Shown here: positions 9,125 to 18,718 of the stretch, piece after piece
How positions within the stretch are numbered: position 1 is the stretch's first letter
How the letters are laid out: the number at the start of each line of letters is the position of its first letter
From: JAGVSR01 sp963786675
GTDB taxonomy: Bacteria; Pseudomonadota; Alphaproteobacteria; Rhizobiales; Hyphomicrobiaceae
Length of the DNA: 64,000 nt
NCBI GenBank assembly: GCA_963786675.1
Contig: CAWAZY010000003.1
Span: 1,054,001-1,118,000, forward strand
Reading direction: 5' to 3'
Translations under genes and position numbers: made by a program
The notes under the pieces: generated by a model
The model's database searches: none
Told to the model about the DNA's origin: nothing
The model's input: only the letters and a program-made list of their open reading frames with translations

Positions 9125-9607
9125 ATGGACCTTGATACGCTCGATATGGCTATCCTGACCGCCCTGTCGCAGAATGGACGCCTGACCCAGGTGGAGTTGG
9201 CCGAGCGAATACCGCTGTCGGCCACGGCCATCGCCCGGCGCATCAGGTCGCTGGAGGAACGGGGGATCATCGAGGGTTATCAGGCCCAGGTCAGCCGCGC
9301 CGCTCTTGGACTGGAGACGACCGTTCTCGTCCAGATCAGCTTGAAGAGCCAAAGCGAGGATCTCCTGGCCGCATTCGAAAAGGCCGTGCTGGATGCCCCC
9401 TCGGTCGTGGCCTGCCAACTGATGTCGGGTGAGGACGACTATGTCCTGACGGTGCTCGCGCGCGACCTCGCCGACTACGAGCGCATCCACCGGCAGGAGT
9501 TATCCCGATTGCCCGGCGTCGCGCGCCTGAGGTCCAGCTTCGCGCTCCGCGAAGTGAAAATGCGCGCCCTGCCTGACCGGGTTCTGACCCGCCTTCCGCG
9601 TGACTGA
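9125..9607 (+). CDS. Lrp/AsnC-family transcriptional regulator (probable ald activator)
   Basis: The 160-residue protein has the standard layout: N-terminal helix-turn-helix (LDMAILTALSQNGRLTQVEL, then SATAIARRIRSLEERGII) and a C-terminal RAM ligand-binding domain with VACQLMSGEDDYVLTV. It is divergent from ald, which makes control of alanine dehydrogenase by an amino acid the natural inference. Nothing is unusual in length or motif content. Confidence 0.88.
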   Translation: MDLDTLDMAILTALSQNGRLTQVELAERIPLSATAIARRIRSLEERGIIEGYQAQVSRAALGLETTVLVQISLKSQSEDLLAAFEKAVLDAPSVVACQLMSGEDDYVLTVLARDLADYERIHRQELSRLPGVARLRSSFALREVKMRALPDRVLTRLPRD

Positions 9608-9653
9608 CGCTTGCACAGCCGTCCTGGCGTATGCGCAACAGGACTGGCGTTAC

Positions 9654-10466
9654 CTAGCCTGCCGGACCATCGAGCAGAAAATTTCGCGACGGAGTACTGT
9701 CCGGTGCCGGCAAGGATTCCGCTTCATCCTTCAAATTCACGCCGGATAGTTTCCGGCTGAGGGCTTCGGACGCGAGATAGTGCAGCTTGTAGGCCGCCTC
9801 GGCATACGACAGCCCACCTTGGCGCACGTTGGAGATGCAGTTACGATCGGCATCGGTCCGGCCTGGTTTCGGCTTGTAGGTGAGATAGATGCCGAGACTA
9901 TCGGGCGAGGAGAGCCCCGGCCGCTCACCGATCAACATGACCGTCAGATCCACACCCAGCGCCGCGCCGATTTCGTCACCGAGCGCGACCCGCGCCTGCT
10001 GCGCCAGAACAAGCGGGGCGCGCCGCCACCCGGCCCGATCCACCAAAGGCAGAAAAGCCTCAAGAAACGGCTCGATGTTCTTTTCAATGGCGGTAGCGGA
10101 CAGGCCATCCGCCACGACCACGACGATGTCATAAGGCCCGCCCTGGTGCGCCGCCACAGCCGCGGCCGACGCGTCCGATAGCTTGCGGCCGAAATCCGGC
10201 CGCTGCAGATACGCCGGCCGGTCGGGCGCTGCGCTCTCGACCGTCAAGACTTGGCCGTAGCGCCCGGCAAGCCGGGCCGACAACTCAGACAACTCCAGAT
10301 GATGATGCACGGCACTGCGCGCGCGGGCGTGTGCCAACTGGAAAGCCAGATGCTCGGCCGTTGGAATGCTCGTGCCGGTGCGGCCAAGCGCGATCCGCGC
10401 TGGCGTGTGGCGCCGTAAATGAGTCCACGGGTTGGCTATCGTGATGCCATTGTCGCCGTCGGCCAT
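9654..10466 (-). CDS. eutC: Ethanolamine ammonia-lyase small subunit
   Basis: The 270-residue product contains the EutC signatures ARSAVHHHLEL, VVVADGLSATAIEKN, IGERPGLSSPDSLGIYLTYKP and NCISNVR. With EutB it forms the adenosylcobalamin-dependent enzyme that converts ethanolamine to acetaldehyde and ammonia. It lies six bases downstream of eutB, so the two are translationally coupled. The length is typical of the non-microcompartment form. Confidence 0.95.
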   Translation of the reverse strand: MADGDNGITIANPWTHLRRHTPARIALGRTGTSIPTAEHLAFQLAHARARSAVHHHLELSELSARLAGRYGQVLTVESAAPDRPAYLQRPDFGRKLSDASAAAVAAHQGGPYDIVVVVADGLSATAIEKNIEPFLEAFLPLVDRAGWRRAPLVLAQQARVALGDEIGAALGVDLTVMLIGERPGLSSPDSLGIYLTYKPKPGRTDADRNCISNVRQGGLSYAEAAYKLHYLASEALSRKLSGVNLKDEAESLPAPDSTPSRNFLLDGPAG

Positions 10467-10472
10467 GCTTTT

Positions 10473-11861
10473 TTACTCCGCCGCCAGGACACGCTGAAAG
10501 GCGCGCGGAACGTCCGAACCGAGTTGCACGCTATCGCCTTCAGCAAATATGGATTGCGCTTTGAGCCATGCTTCAAATTCGGGCGCTGGCTTCAAGCCGA
10601 GCACACGGCGGACATAGAGTGCATCGTGGAAGGATGTCGTCTGGTAGTTGAGCATGACGTCGTCGGACCCAGGAATGCCCATGATGAAGTTGATCCCTGC
10701 CACGCCCAACAGCGTCAGCAAGACGTCCATGTCGTTCTGGTCGGCTTCGGCGTGGTTCGTATAGCAAATATCGCACCCCATCGGCAGGCCCAGGAGCTTG
10801 CCGCAGAAATGATCCTCCAGGCCCGCGCGCACGATCTGGCGACCGTCGTAGAGATATTCCGGACCGATGAAGCCGACGACTGTGTTGATCAAAAGCGGCT
10901 TGTACTTGCGCGCCACGGCATAGGCGCGCGCCTCGATTGTCTGCTGATCGGCGCCGTGATGGGCATTGGCGGAGAGCGCACTGCCCTGGCCGGTCTCGAA
11001 GTACATGACGTTGTCGCCGACCGTGCCGCGCTTGAGCGACAAGCCCGCTTCGTACCCCTCCTGGAGAACCTTCAGGTCAATGCCGAAGCTCTTGTTCGCC
11101 GCCTCGGTACCTGCGATCGACTGGAAAACGATGTCGACGGGCGCACCGCGATTAATGGCCTCGATTGTCGTCGTGACGTGCGTGAGAATGCACGATTGCG
11201 TCGGAATTTCGTAGCGCTGGATAATGCCATCGAGCATCTCGACCAGCATCATCACTTGTCCAATGCTGTCTGTTGCTGGATTGATCCCGATGACGGCGTC
11301 GCCATTGCCGTAAAGCAGTCCGTCAACGATGCTGGCTGCGATGCCGGCGGCATCGTCGGTCGGGTGGTTGGGCTGCAGGCGCGTTGCCATCCGGCCATCC
11401 AGCCCCAGCGTATTGCGGAATTTCGAGACCACGCGGCATTTCTTGGCGACCAGCACCAGATCCTGCACGCGCATGATTTTCGAGACCGCCGCCACCATTT
11501 CCGGCGTAAGCCCGGGCGCCAAGGCCGTCAGGGATTGCGTGGTCGCAAGGTCCGACAAAAGCCAATCGCGGAATCCCCCGACCGTCAGGTGCGATACGGC
11601 CTTGAACGCAACCTTGTCGTGCGTGTCGATAATCAGCCGCGTGACTTCGTCCGTCTCGTAGGGGACGACCATCTCCTGCAGAAACACACCGAGCGGCACA
11701 TCCGCCAGCGCCAGCTGCGCCGCGGCGCGTTCGGTGTCGTCGGATGCCGCGACACCCGCCAGCTGATCGCCGGACCGCAAGGGCGTCGCCTTGGCCATGA
11801 GATCCTTGATATCCCGGAACACGTAGCGATCGGTGCCGACAATATGAGCAAATGCCGTCAT
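10473..11861 (-). CDS. eutB: Ethanolamine ammonia-lyase large subunit
   Basis: The 462-residue protein shows EutB-specific stretches including GLLYGNGDAVIGINPATDS, QSCILTHVTT, GQGSALSANAHHGADQQT and FIMGIPGSDDVMLNYQTTS. The start is ATG 11861 with GGAGG upstream; the open frame extends to 11939 but that part lacks homology. It carries the ethanolamine- and cobalamin-binding TIM barrel. No eutA reactivase, cobalamin adenosyltransferase, aldehyde dehydrogenase or shell gene is present nearby, so acetaldehyde must be handled by enzymes encoded elsewhere. Confidence 0.95.
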   Translation of the reverse strand: MTAFAHIVGTDRYVFRDIKDLMAKATPLRSGDQLAGVAASDDTERAAAQLALADVPLGVFLQEMVVPYETDEVTRLIIDTHDKVAFKAVSHLTVGGFRDWLLSDLATTQSLTALAPGLTPEMVAAVSKIMRVQDLVLVAKKCRVVSKFRNTLGLDGRMATRLQPNHPTDDAAGIAASIVDGLLYGNGDAVIGINPATDSIGQVMMLVEMLDGIIQRYEIPTQSCILTHVTTTIEAINRGAPVDIVFQSIAGTEAANKSFGIDLKVLQEGYEAGLSLKRGTVGDNVMYFETGQGSALSANAHHGADQQTIEARAYAVARKYKPLLINTVVGFIGPEYLYDGRQIVRAGLEDHFCGKLLGLPMGCDICYTNHAEADQNDMDVLLTLLGVAGINFIMGIPGSDDVMLNYQTTSFHDALYVRRVLGLKPAPEFEAWLKAQSIFAEGDSVQLGSDVPRAFQRVLAAE

Positions 11862-12077
11862 CTGCGATCCTCCAGTGCGACGCGCTAGGCCGCGCTTATT
11901 AAGAGGTGCACTATCGCCGGGAACCGTCCGCCGCTTCAAGCCCCTGCTTTGCCTTGGTCAGTCGGATGACGAAGCCGGTCCAGAGGCTTAGTGTCAGGCA
12001 CACGCACCACCCGATTCCATATCCGGGCACACCGGCCCAGCACCCTCCACTTTCAGCAATTTTGCCAGCAGAGCCCC

Positions 12078-14729
12078 ATGAAAACCGATACGCCCCGCCC
12101 GATCCGCCTCGAAGACTATCGCCCCTCCAACTACCTCATCGACACGGTGGACCTGGACATCGCCCTTGATGCCACCGCGACCACGGTGGCGGCGCGACTG
12201 ACGCTTCGGCCCAATCCGGCGCACCGGGGCAAGGCGGGGGCGTTGAAGCTCGATGGCGAAATGCTGCAGCTGGACGAAATCAAACTCGACGGGAAGGTCC
12301 TCAAGCCCGGCGCGTACAAGGTTTCGGCGACCCATCTGACCATCCCGGACGTGCCCGGCCGGCCGTTTGTTCTTGAAACGCGCGTGACCATCAACCCGCA
12401 AGCCAATACCGCACTCCAAGGGCTTTACCTCTCGCGCGGGGTGTTTTGCACCCAATGCGAGGCGGAAGGGTTCCGGCGGATCACCTACTTCATCGACCGC
12501 CCCGATGTGTTGTCCGTGTACAGCTGCCGCGTCGAAGCCGACACGCAGCTCGCGCCCGTGCTGCTTGCCAATGGCAATCCCGCCGGCTCGGGTCGCCTCG
12601 ACCGCGGCCGGCGCCACTTCGCGGTGTGGAATGATCCCCATCCCAAGCCCTGCTACCTGTTTGCCCTCGTTGGCGGCAACATGTCGCCCATCACCGACCG
12701 GTTCAAGACCATGAACGGCCGCAAGGTCGACCTTGCGATCTATGTCGAGCACGGCAAGGAATCGCGCGCCGCGTGGGCCATGGATGCCCTGAAACGTTCC
12801 ATGTCCTGGGACGAGCGCCGCTTCGGGCGCGAATACGATCTGGACGTGTTCAACATCGTCGCCGTGTCCGACTTCAACATGGGCGCCATGGAGAACAAGG
12901 GCCTCAACATCTTTAACGACCGGCTCATCCTCGCCTCTCCGGAAACCGCGACTGATGCCATGTTCGAGGCCATCGAAAGCGTGGTGGCCCACGAGTACTT
13001 CCACAATTGGACGGGCAACCGCATCACCTGCCGCGACTGGTTCCAGCTCTGCCTCAAGGAAGGCCTGACCGTCTATCGCGATCAGGAGTTTTCAGCCGAC
13101 GAGCGCGACGCGACCGTGCAGCGCATCCAGGACGTGCGCCAGCTCAAGGCGCTGCAGTTTCCCGAGGACGCTGGCCCCCTCGCCCATCCCGTGCGGCCCG
13201 ACACCTACATCGAGATCAACAACTTCTACACGCCGACCGTCTACGAAAAGGGCGCTGAACTCGTGCGGATGATCGCGGCCCTGCTTGGCCCCCGCTGGTT
13301 TCGCGAAGGCATGGATCTTTATTTCGAACGCCACGACGGCGACGCGGCCACGATCGAGGATTTCCTCGCCTGCTTCGAGACCGCCAGCGGCCGCGATCTG
13401 ACGCAATTCAAGTTATGGTACGAGCAGGCCGGCACGCCGGAGCTGGTTGCGTCGCTTGATTGGGACCGGTCGCAAAAAACCGCCGACCTCAAGATCGAAC
13501 AGATCCAGCCGGCGACCCCGGGGCAGCCCAAAAAGTTGCCGCTCCACATTCCCATCCGCCTCGCTCTCTTGGGTTCGAACGGGCAGCCGATCGAGCTTAA
13601 ACTCGCCTCGGGGGAAGCTTTGACGGACGGCATTCTTGAGGTGCGCAAGCGCTCGGAAACATTCCGCTTCAGCGATGTCACGTCACGGCCGGTTCCCTCG
13701 CTGCTGCAAGGGTTCTCCGCACCCGTACGGCTGACCATGGATCTGGCCGACCGCGATCTCGAATTCCTGATGGCCAACGACACGGACCTGTTCAACCGCT
13801 GGCAAGCGGCCAACGCCTATGCCTTGCGCACCATGACGGGCATCGTCGAACTTCTGAAGGACGGCAAGCGCAGCACCCGCGGCAGCGCCTTCGCCAAGGC
13901 CCTCGGCGGCGCCATCGCCGACAACGGGCTCAACGCCGCCTACCGGGCGGAACTTTTGAAGCTGCCGACGCAGGCCGACATCGCCCGCGAAATCGGACGC
14001 AACGTCGATCCTGATTTGAACTACCGCGCGCAGCGGCAAGTCACGCGTCTCGTCGCCCAGACATTGGGGGACGATCTGGAAGCGATTTACGCGACCAATG
14101 CACCGCGCGGGGCCTTCTCGCCCGATGCCAAGAGTGCGGGACGGCGCGCGCTCCGTAACGCCGCGTTGTCGCTGCTTGCCGCCCGGGGCGAACCCCGGGA
14201 CGCCAAACGCGTCACCGATCATTTCCGCAAGGCCACGTGCATGACCGACGAGGCCCACGCCCTTGTTCTCGCGGCGAGCCTCGACATCCCCGAGCGGCAG
14301 GCGATCATCGATACCTTCCACGACCGCTGGAAGGGCGATCATCTCGTGATCGATACCTGGTTCGCAGCCCAGGCCCAATCGACCCTTCCCGGCACGCTCG
14401 ACCGGGTCAAGGCACTGACGCAGCACCCGCTGTTCTCCCATGCGGCACCCAACAAGGTTCGCGCGCTCATCGGCAATTTTGCCCTACAGAACCCCTTGCA
14501 GTTCAATCAGGCCGACGGGGCCGGCTACCAGTTCGTGGCCGATGAGGTGCTGATAATCGATGCTTTGAACCCCCAAATCGCCGCGCGGATGCTCGGCTGC
14601 TTCCGCAGCTGGCGGGCGCTCGAAAGCGGGCGGCGGGGACATGCGCGCCGGGCACTACAGAAAGTGGCGCGCAGTGAGACGATTTCCCGGGATGTCTATG
14701 AGATCGTGTCCAAAATGCTCGATAGCTGA
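12078..14729 (+). CDS. pepN: Aminopeptidase N (M1 family)
   Basis: The 883-residue protein has the GAMEN exopeptidase motif (about residue 270), the zinc site HEYFHNWTGNR (about residues 305-315) and the third ligand in LKEGLTVYRDQEF. The C-terminal half is the DUF3458 Ig-like and helical region of the E. coli PepN type. ATG 12078 is chosen because the conserved TPRPIRLEDYRPSNYLI begins immediately after it. It is a cytosolic enzyme that removes N-terminal residues from peptides. Confidence 0.95.
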   Translation: MKTDTPRPIRLEDYRPSNYLIDTVDLDIALDATATTVAARLTLRPNPAHRGKAGALKLDGEMLQLDEIKLDGKVLKPGAYKVSATHLTIPDVPGRPFVLETRVTINPQANTALQGLYLSRGVFCTQCEAEGFRRITYFIDRPDVLSVYSCRVEADTQLAPVLLANGNPAGSGRLDRGRRHFAVWNDPHPKPCYLFALVGGNMSPITDRFKTMNGRKVDLAIYVEHGKESRAAWAMDALKRSMSWDERRFGREYDLDVFNIVAVSDFNMGAMENKGLNIFNDRLILASPETATDAMFEAIESVVAHEYFHNWTGNRITCRDWFQLCLKEGLTVYRDQEFSADERDATVQRIQDVRQLKALQFPEDAGPLAHPVRPDTYIEINNFYTPTVYEKGAELVRMIAALLGPRWFREGMDLYFERHDGDAATIEDFLACFETASGRDLTQFKLWYEQAGTPELVASLDWDRSQKTADLKIEQIQPATPGQPKKLPLHIPIRLALLGSNGQPIELKLASGEALTDGILEVRKRSETFRFSDVTSRPVPSLLQGFSAPVRLTMDLADRDLEFLMANDTDLFNRWQAANAYALRTMTGIVELLKDGKRSTRGSAFAKALGGAIADNGLNAAYRAELLKLPTQADIAREIGRNVDPDLNYRAQRQVTRLVAQTLGDDLEAIYATNAPRGAFSPDAKSAGRRALRNAALSLLAARGEPRDAKRVTDHFRKATCMTDEAHALVLAASLDIPERQAIIDTFHDRWKGDHLVIDTWFAAQAQSTLPGTLDRVKALTQHPLFSHAAPNKVRALIGNFALQNPLQFNQADGAGYQFVADEVLIIDALNPQIAARMLGCFRSWRALESGRRGHARRALQKVARSETISRDVYEIVSKMLDS

Positions 14730-14917
14730 AGATAACCGCACTACGGTCTTGACCTTATTTATTCTCCCTCGACACGCGAGTCGCGAATCAGCGACCTTGA
14801 CCTTGCGAATCGGGCTGCGTACCGCCTCGATGGGCACTGGGCAGGGCAAAATACATTACGGCGAGGGGGAAGGGATGGAGCGGACAACGTCCGCCTGTCC
14901 ACGGGATCGGTCTGCGC

Positions 14918-15932
14918 ATGCGCGGCCGTCGATCCTGGGGCTTGGGCAAAAGCTAAAACTTCCGAAATCTCGGATAAGCTCGGCGGCGAGCGGGCTCTTC
15001 AGGCTGCCGCAGGGCTGCATCTCCTGGCCATCGCCGCGGCCGTTCTGGCACCCGGCAATCCGCCCCTGCCTATCTTTCTCACTTTGACCGGGCTTTGCCT
15101 GGTGGTCTTGTCGCTCTCACGCAGTGACACCGCATCGGCCGCCGCCGACGCCTCCGCTGACCTCGCGCCGGCGGTCAGTGAACCTGACGAGCGGGCGTTC
15201 GCCTTGGAACGCCAATCACAACGCCTCGTCGAAATCGCGGACGCCGCGAGCCGGGCACGCCGCGAGGCTGAAATGCGCGGCCAGCTCTGGGCCGAACTGA
15301 CGGCGCGCATGAGCCACGAACTGCGCACCCCCCTCAACGCCGTCATCGGATTTTCCGACGTCATGGGCGCGGAGATGTTCGGACCGCTCGGCCATGACCG
15401 TTACCGCGACTATGCGCGCCATATCCGCGAATGCGGCCGCGATCTCTTGAAGTGCGCCGAAGACACGCTCGCTTTGACCTCGACGCTTGCCGGAGGCCAG
15501 AACGCCTCGGCCGGTCGCCCGCTGGAACTTCGCGCTCTCCTAACTGACGCCTGGTCGTTTTTCGAGACGGAAAGTTCCGCCCGCGGCATCCAACTCGACG
15601 CCCGCATTCCCCGCGACATGGAAATTCTTGGCGAGCCGCGCCCGGTCCGTCAGATTCTCGTCAATCTGCTGGCCGAGGCCCTCGACCGGTGTCCCGATGG
15701 CGGGATTGTGCGGGTCGTGAGCGATGACGACGACCAGACCGTTTCACTGGCCATTGCGGTCGCCGGGGCTGCAGTCCGGGCCAACGTCGGCCAAGCGCCG
15801 CTGGCCATTTGTATCGCCCGCGTGCTTCTCGAACAGCATGGTTCGGGACTGATCGAAGATATCGACGCGAGCGGCGCCTGGCGTGCCACAACCTTCCTCG
15901 ACCGCGCCGTGCAGAAGGACTTCTTCGTCTAA
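14918..15932 (+). CDS. Membrane histidine kinase with degenerate ATPase domain, 1-base frameshift near the N-terminus
   Basis: From position 15084 the frame encodes a HisKA phosphoacceptor helix with the H-box MSHELRTPLNAVIGFSD, then a domain in the place of HATPase_c. Its N-box reads VNLLAEALD and I find no DxGxG or GTGLGL-type glycine boxes, so ATP binding is doubtful. Two hydrophobic segments (LLAIAAAVLAP and IFLTLTGLCLVVL) lie before 15110, so the true start must be upstream. ATG 14918 joins this frame if one A is removed from the AAAA at 14948-14951; the span is then 337 codons plus stop. Without that correction only a weak TTG start at 15084 is available. No partner regulator is adjacent. 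Confidence 0.6.
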
Positions 15933-15938
15933 GGCCGG

Positions 15939-16514
15939 CTAAGGCGCGGCGTCCGTGGCGGCATCATCGTCAGCGTCCTTGCCGTCCTTTTCAGGTGTAC
16001 GGCCCTTGCGGCGCTTATCGTGACGCTCGAGCCGCTTTGTCCACATCTCGCTCAGCGCCTTACGATCCTCCGGCGTGAGCTTGTCCAGCGCCGTGACCAC
16101 GACCGAAACGCCGTTGCGGCGCAGGCCATCCTCGATCACTCCGATCTGAGCTAACGCGGCCTGCATCCGGTCCGCCGAATAGTCCGCCGACCCCAGGACA
16201 TTGGCCGCGGTTAGACGCGCATCGCGCAACTGCGCCCGCAAGGGCTTGGCGGTCTTGCGGCCCTCGCGCAGCACCTCGCGCACCGCCACGCGGCGGTCTT
16301 CCGGCAGCTTGCGCGAGAAATGCATCAGGCCGAATTCCATCGGGGTCGCACCCCATCGGCCCGGTCCGTGTTTAGGTCCGAAAAAGAACGCACCCGCCAG
16401 CGCGCCGGCAACCAGAAGATTGAATGCCAGCGATGCGATCAGCAGCCAGCGTCCGCGTCCCGGCTTTCCGGACGGGGCGATCGGGACGGGTCCGGGCGAT
16501 ACAGTTTCGCTCAA
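15939..16514 (-). CDS. CpxP/Spy-like periplasmic protein (heavy-metal resistance family)
   Basis: The 191-residue protein has one N-terminal membrane segment (about residues 22-45), then a helical periplasmic part with the LTPEDRKALSEMW pattern and leucine/arginine spacing of the PF13801 group, and a highly charged tail. Such proteins sense metals or misfolded envelope proteins and regulate ECF or Cpx-type systems. It overlaps the upstream gene by four bases (ATGA) and ends the EF-hand/sigma operon. I infer a role as periplasmic sensor for that operon. Confidence 0.7.
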   Translation of the reverse strand: MSETVSPGPVPIAPSGKPGRGRWLLIASLAFNLLVAGALAGAFFFGPKHGPGRWGATPMEFGLMHFSRKLPEDRRVAVREVLREGRKTAKPLRAQLRDARLTAANVLGSADYSADRMQAALAQIGVIEDGLRRNGVSVVVTALDKLTPEDRKALSEMWTKRLERHDKRRKGRTPEKDGKDADDDAATDAAP

Positions 16515-17083
16515 AGCAATTCCTCCTCGCCATCCGTGAAGCCGACACCGCCGAGCGTATCGACACCAAGCCCCTGTGTGCCGAGCGCCAGATCGGAAAC
16601 ATCGTCACTCGAGGTGACGCCGTCCGTGAGGCCCGGGATTACAACGCCGCTTTCATTGAGAATGCCCTGCGTACCAGCAAACACACCCAGCAGAAGGGCG
16701 GCCGCCAGCAGCATCGCCTCGCGCCATGCGCTGCGGGGCGGCGCGACTGGCGACGCCACTCGCGCCGCCGCCGCCGGCCGCTGGAACGGCACAACAGTTG
16801 CCGACGGTACAGCTGAGGTCTGCTCTTCATCCAGAGCCGCGAACAACCGGTCCCGAACCCTGGCTTCGCTGGCCGCAGGTGCGCGCGCACCGCCGGCATC
16901 GAGAACCTGATCGAGCGCCGCGGCCTCGGCGACGCGTTGGCGCGCCGCTGCACTTTCACTGATCACGGCAACAAGCCGCGCGCGATCCGCTGCGGGCCAA
17001 CGCGCTGGATCACTGCCGAAGGCTGCAAGCACCTGCTCCAGCCGCTCCATATCTTGTCCTGCCATATCCAACCGCCGTGTCAT
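16511..17083 (-). CDS. Probable membrane anti-sigma protein (unclassified)
   Basis: I do not recognise a named family. The 190-residue product has a soluble N-terminal half (about residues 1-115, with DMERLEQVLAAFGSDPARWP), one membrane helix (about 118-140) and an acidic periplasmic tail rich in Gly, Asp and Thr. This topology and the position between an ECF sigma factor and a CpxP-like gene fit an anti-sigma factor, but no ZAS motif (HxxxCxxC) is present. The start could be 17083 or 17065. Confidence 0.55.
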   Translation of the reverse strand: MTRRLDMAGQDMERLEQVLAAFGSDPARWPAADRARLVAVISESAAARQRVAEAAALDQVLDAGGARAPAASEARVRDRLFAALDEEQTSAVPSATVVPFQRPAAAARVASPVAPPRSAWREAMLLAAALLLGVFAGTQGILNESGVVIPGLTDGVTSSDDVSDLALGTQGLGVDTLGGVGFTDGEEELL

Positions 17084-17146
17084 CCTGAAACCGTTTCTTA
17101 TTTCGAACTGCCAATGTCGTGCGTTACGAACCTGTCAAACCCATGG

Positions 17147-17908
17147 TCATGGCTCTTCGCCAGCATCCGGAAGCAGCGCCCGCCACTCTCCGGCCAGTGA
17201 CGCCCTGAGACTGCGGCGCGCCCGCGCCAGAAGCGATTCCACGGCCTCCTGCGAAACGTCCATCATGCGGCCTACCTCATCCATCGTCAGGCCCTCATAG
17301 TGGAACAGGGTCAACGCGGTCCGCTGACGGTCCGGCAGCGCGCCCAGCGCCGCCGCAACGCGCGACGCTAATTCCGCCTGCTCCAGTCCGCGCAGCTGAC
17401 CGGGCGCCTCAGGCACCTCGGGCACCTCGTCGGTCACGTCGATCCGCCCGCGCACGCGCATCCGGTCGATGGCCAGGTTCGACACGACCCGCCGCAGCCA
17501 GGGCGCGACGCCCGCCGGACCGATATCGAGCCCGGCACCCAGGCGCCAGAGCCGCAGAAACGCCTCTTGCGCCACATCTTCAGCCTCCGCCTCGTCGCGG
17601 AGAAACCGGCGCGCGAGCGCCAGCATGGCATTCAAGTGCCGGTCGACCAGTTGGCGGAACGCTGCCTGATCACGCGCCGCGACGCGCACCAGGAGGGCTT
17701 CGTCCTCCCGATCCGCGCCCCGCGCCGTCCCGCCTGTTTTCGGGCCCGGCTTCACGCCTTCCACATCCACCACCAACCCCGGCACCACATTGTCCGTACC
17801 CGTCGTCCAGCGAAGTGTTGCACTCTTCACCGCACCCGCGCCAGTAACTTTGCCAGAACCGGCGTAACTTCCCTTGGACGCGGGCTGCGCCGATGAATGA
17901 GCGGCCAT
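17147..17908 (-). CDS. ECF-type RNA polymerase sigma factor
   Basis: The protein (253 residues from ATG 17908) has sigma region 2 (FRQLVDRHLNAMLALARRF, then DVAQEAFLRLWRL) and region 4 (LPDRQRTALTLFHYEGLTMD, SQEAVESLLARARRSL). A basic N-terminal tail of about 70 residues precedes region 2; translation from an internal start is possible. It begins eight bases after the EF-hand gene and is followed by the putative anti-sigma gene, so it probably activates its own operon in response to an envelope signal. Confidence 0.88.
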   Translation of the reverse strand: MAAHSSAQPASKGSYAGSGKVTGAGAVKSATLRWTTGTDNVVPGLVVDVEGVKPGPKTGGTARGADREDEALLVRVAARDQAAFRQLVDRHLNAMLALARRFLRDEAEAEDVAQEAFLRLWRLGAGLDIGPAGVAPWLRRVVSNLAIDRMRVRGRIDVTDEVPEVPEAPGQLRGLEQAELASRVAAALGALPDRQRTALTLFHYEGLTMDEVGRMMDVSQEAVESLLARARRSLRASLAGEWRALLPDAGEEP

Positions 17909-17915
17909 CACCCGT

Positions 17916-18621
17916 TTACCGGCTCGTCCACTGACGCCGCGCCATGGGCGAGAGGTCCGACGGGGTAATTCGCCCGTCGCGATCGAGATCGAGACGCAGG
18001 AAGCGGGCGCGTGCATCGGCCGTGTACTCCTCCAGTGTGACCTTGCCGTCGCTATCGCGGTCGAGCACATGCAGGGCCCGGCGCCGTCGGTAATCTCTCT
18101 CTTCACTCAGCGCCGTTTCAAATTCGGTCTTTTCGATCACGCCGTCGCCGTTGCGATCGTAGAGGTCAAACATCCGCTGGCGCCGTTCCGGCGAGCGCGC
18201 CGCCGCGAACCGGCCGGCACCCGCATCGGTGTTGGCTTGCGACTTGCGCGCGGGCGGGTTCTGGAATTCGGCGCGCGTCAGCTTTCCATCGGCATCCTGA
18301 TCAAGACGGCCCAGCGTACGCTCGACACGGCGCGTGGGATTGGACCCGCCCCGCATGAGTTCGGCCTCGTCCAGAACGCCGTCGGCATTCTTGTCCTGGC
18401 GCGTGAATCGCTCGGTGCGGCGGCGCAGATATTCGTCCATGGTCACCGCCTGGTCCTTGTCAACGTCGAGACGCTGCAAGGCGCGGTTGGCAGCCGCGTT
18501 CGCGCGGGGCTTTCGCGCCGCTGGCCTCACTTGGTGGCCCGTCGACCGCCGCCCAGGCTGCCGATGCGCACAAGGCCGACAACAGACCGGCCACGGTCAT
18601 TCCCACCCGTTTCGTAAGCAT
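17916..18621 (-). CDS. Secreted protein with six EF-hand loops, 1-base frameshift after the signal peptide
   Basis: The downstream frame encodes six calcium-loop motifs: DVDKDQAVTMDE, DKNADGVLDEAE, DQDADGKLTRAE, DRNGDGVIEKTE, DRDSDGKVTLEE and DLDRDGRITPSD. On its own it has no signal peptide. The neighbouring frame starting at ATG 18621 has GGAGG nine bases upstream and encodes a perfect signal sequence (LSALCASAAWA). Removing one base, most simply from the run of four identical bases near 18506-18509, fuses both into 234 residues; the 706-base span is one more than a multiple of three. I infer a periplasmic calcium-binding sensor or buffer for the downstream ECF system. Confidence 0.72.
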
Positions 18622-18718
18622 ACTGTGTTCCTCCGGCTCGAACCGGGTCCCTTTTCCCCGGTTTCAATGGGTAATACGGACCAGCAGCCGCAAACCCGTC
18701 GCGGACGAACACAAGAAA

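Noticed and set aside
9615..9645. Hairpin between lrp and eutC as a terminator
   Set aside because: The stem is only about six base pairs with a long loop and no T run.
18527..18712. Separate small minus-strand frame upstream of the EF-hand gene
   Set aside because: The frame starting at ATG 18621 gives a perfect signal peptide with a strong ribosome site, which explains the region better.
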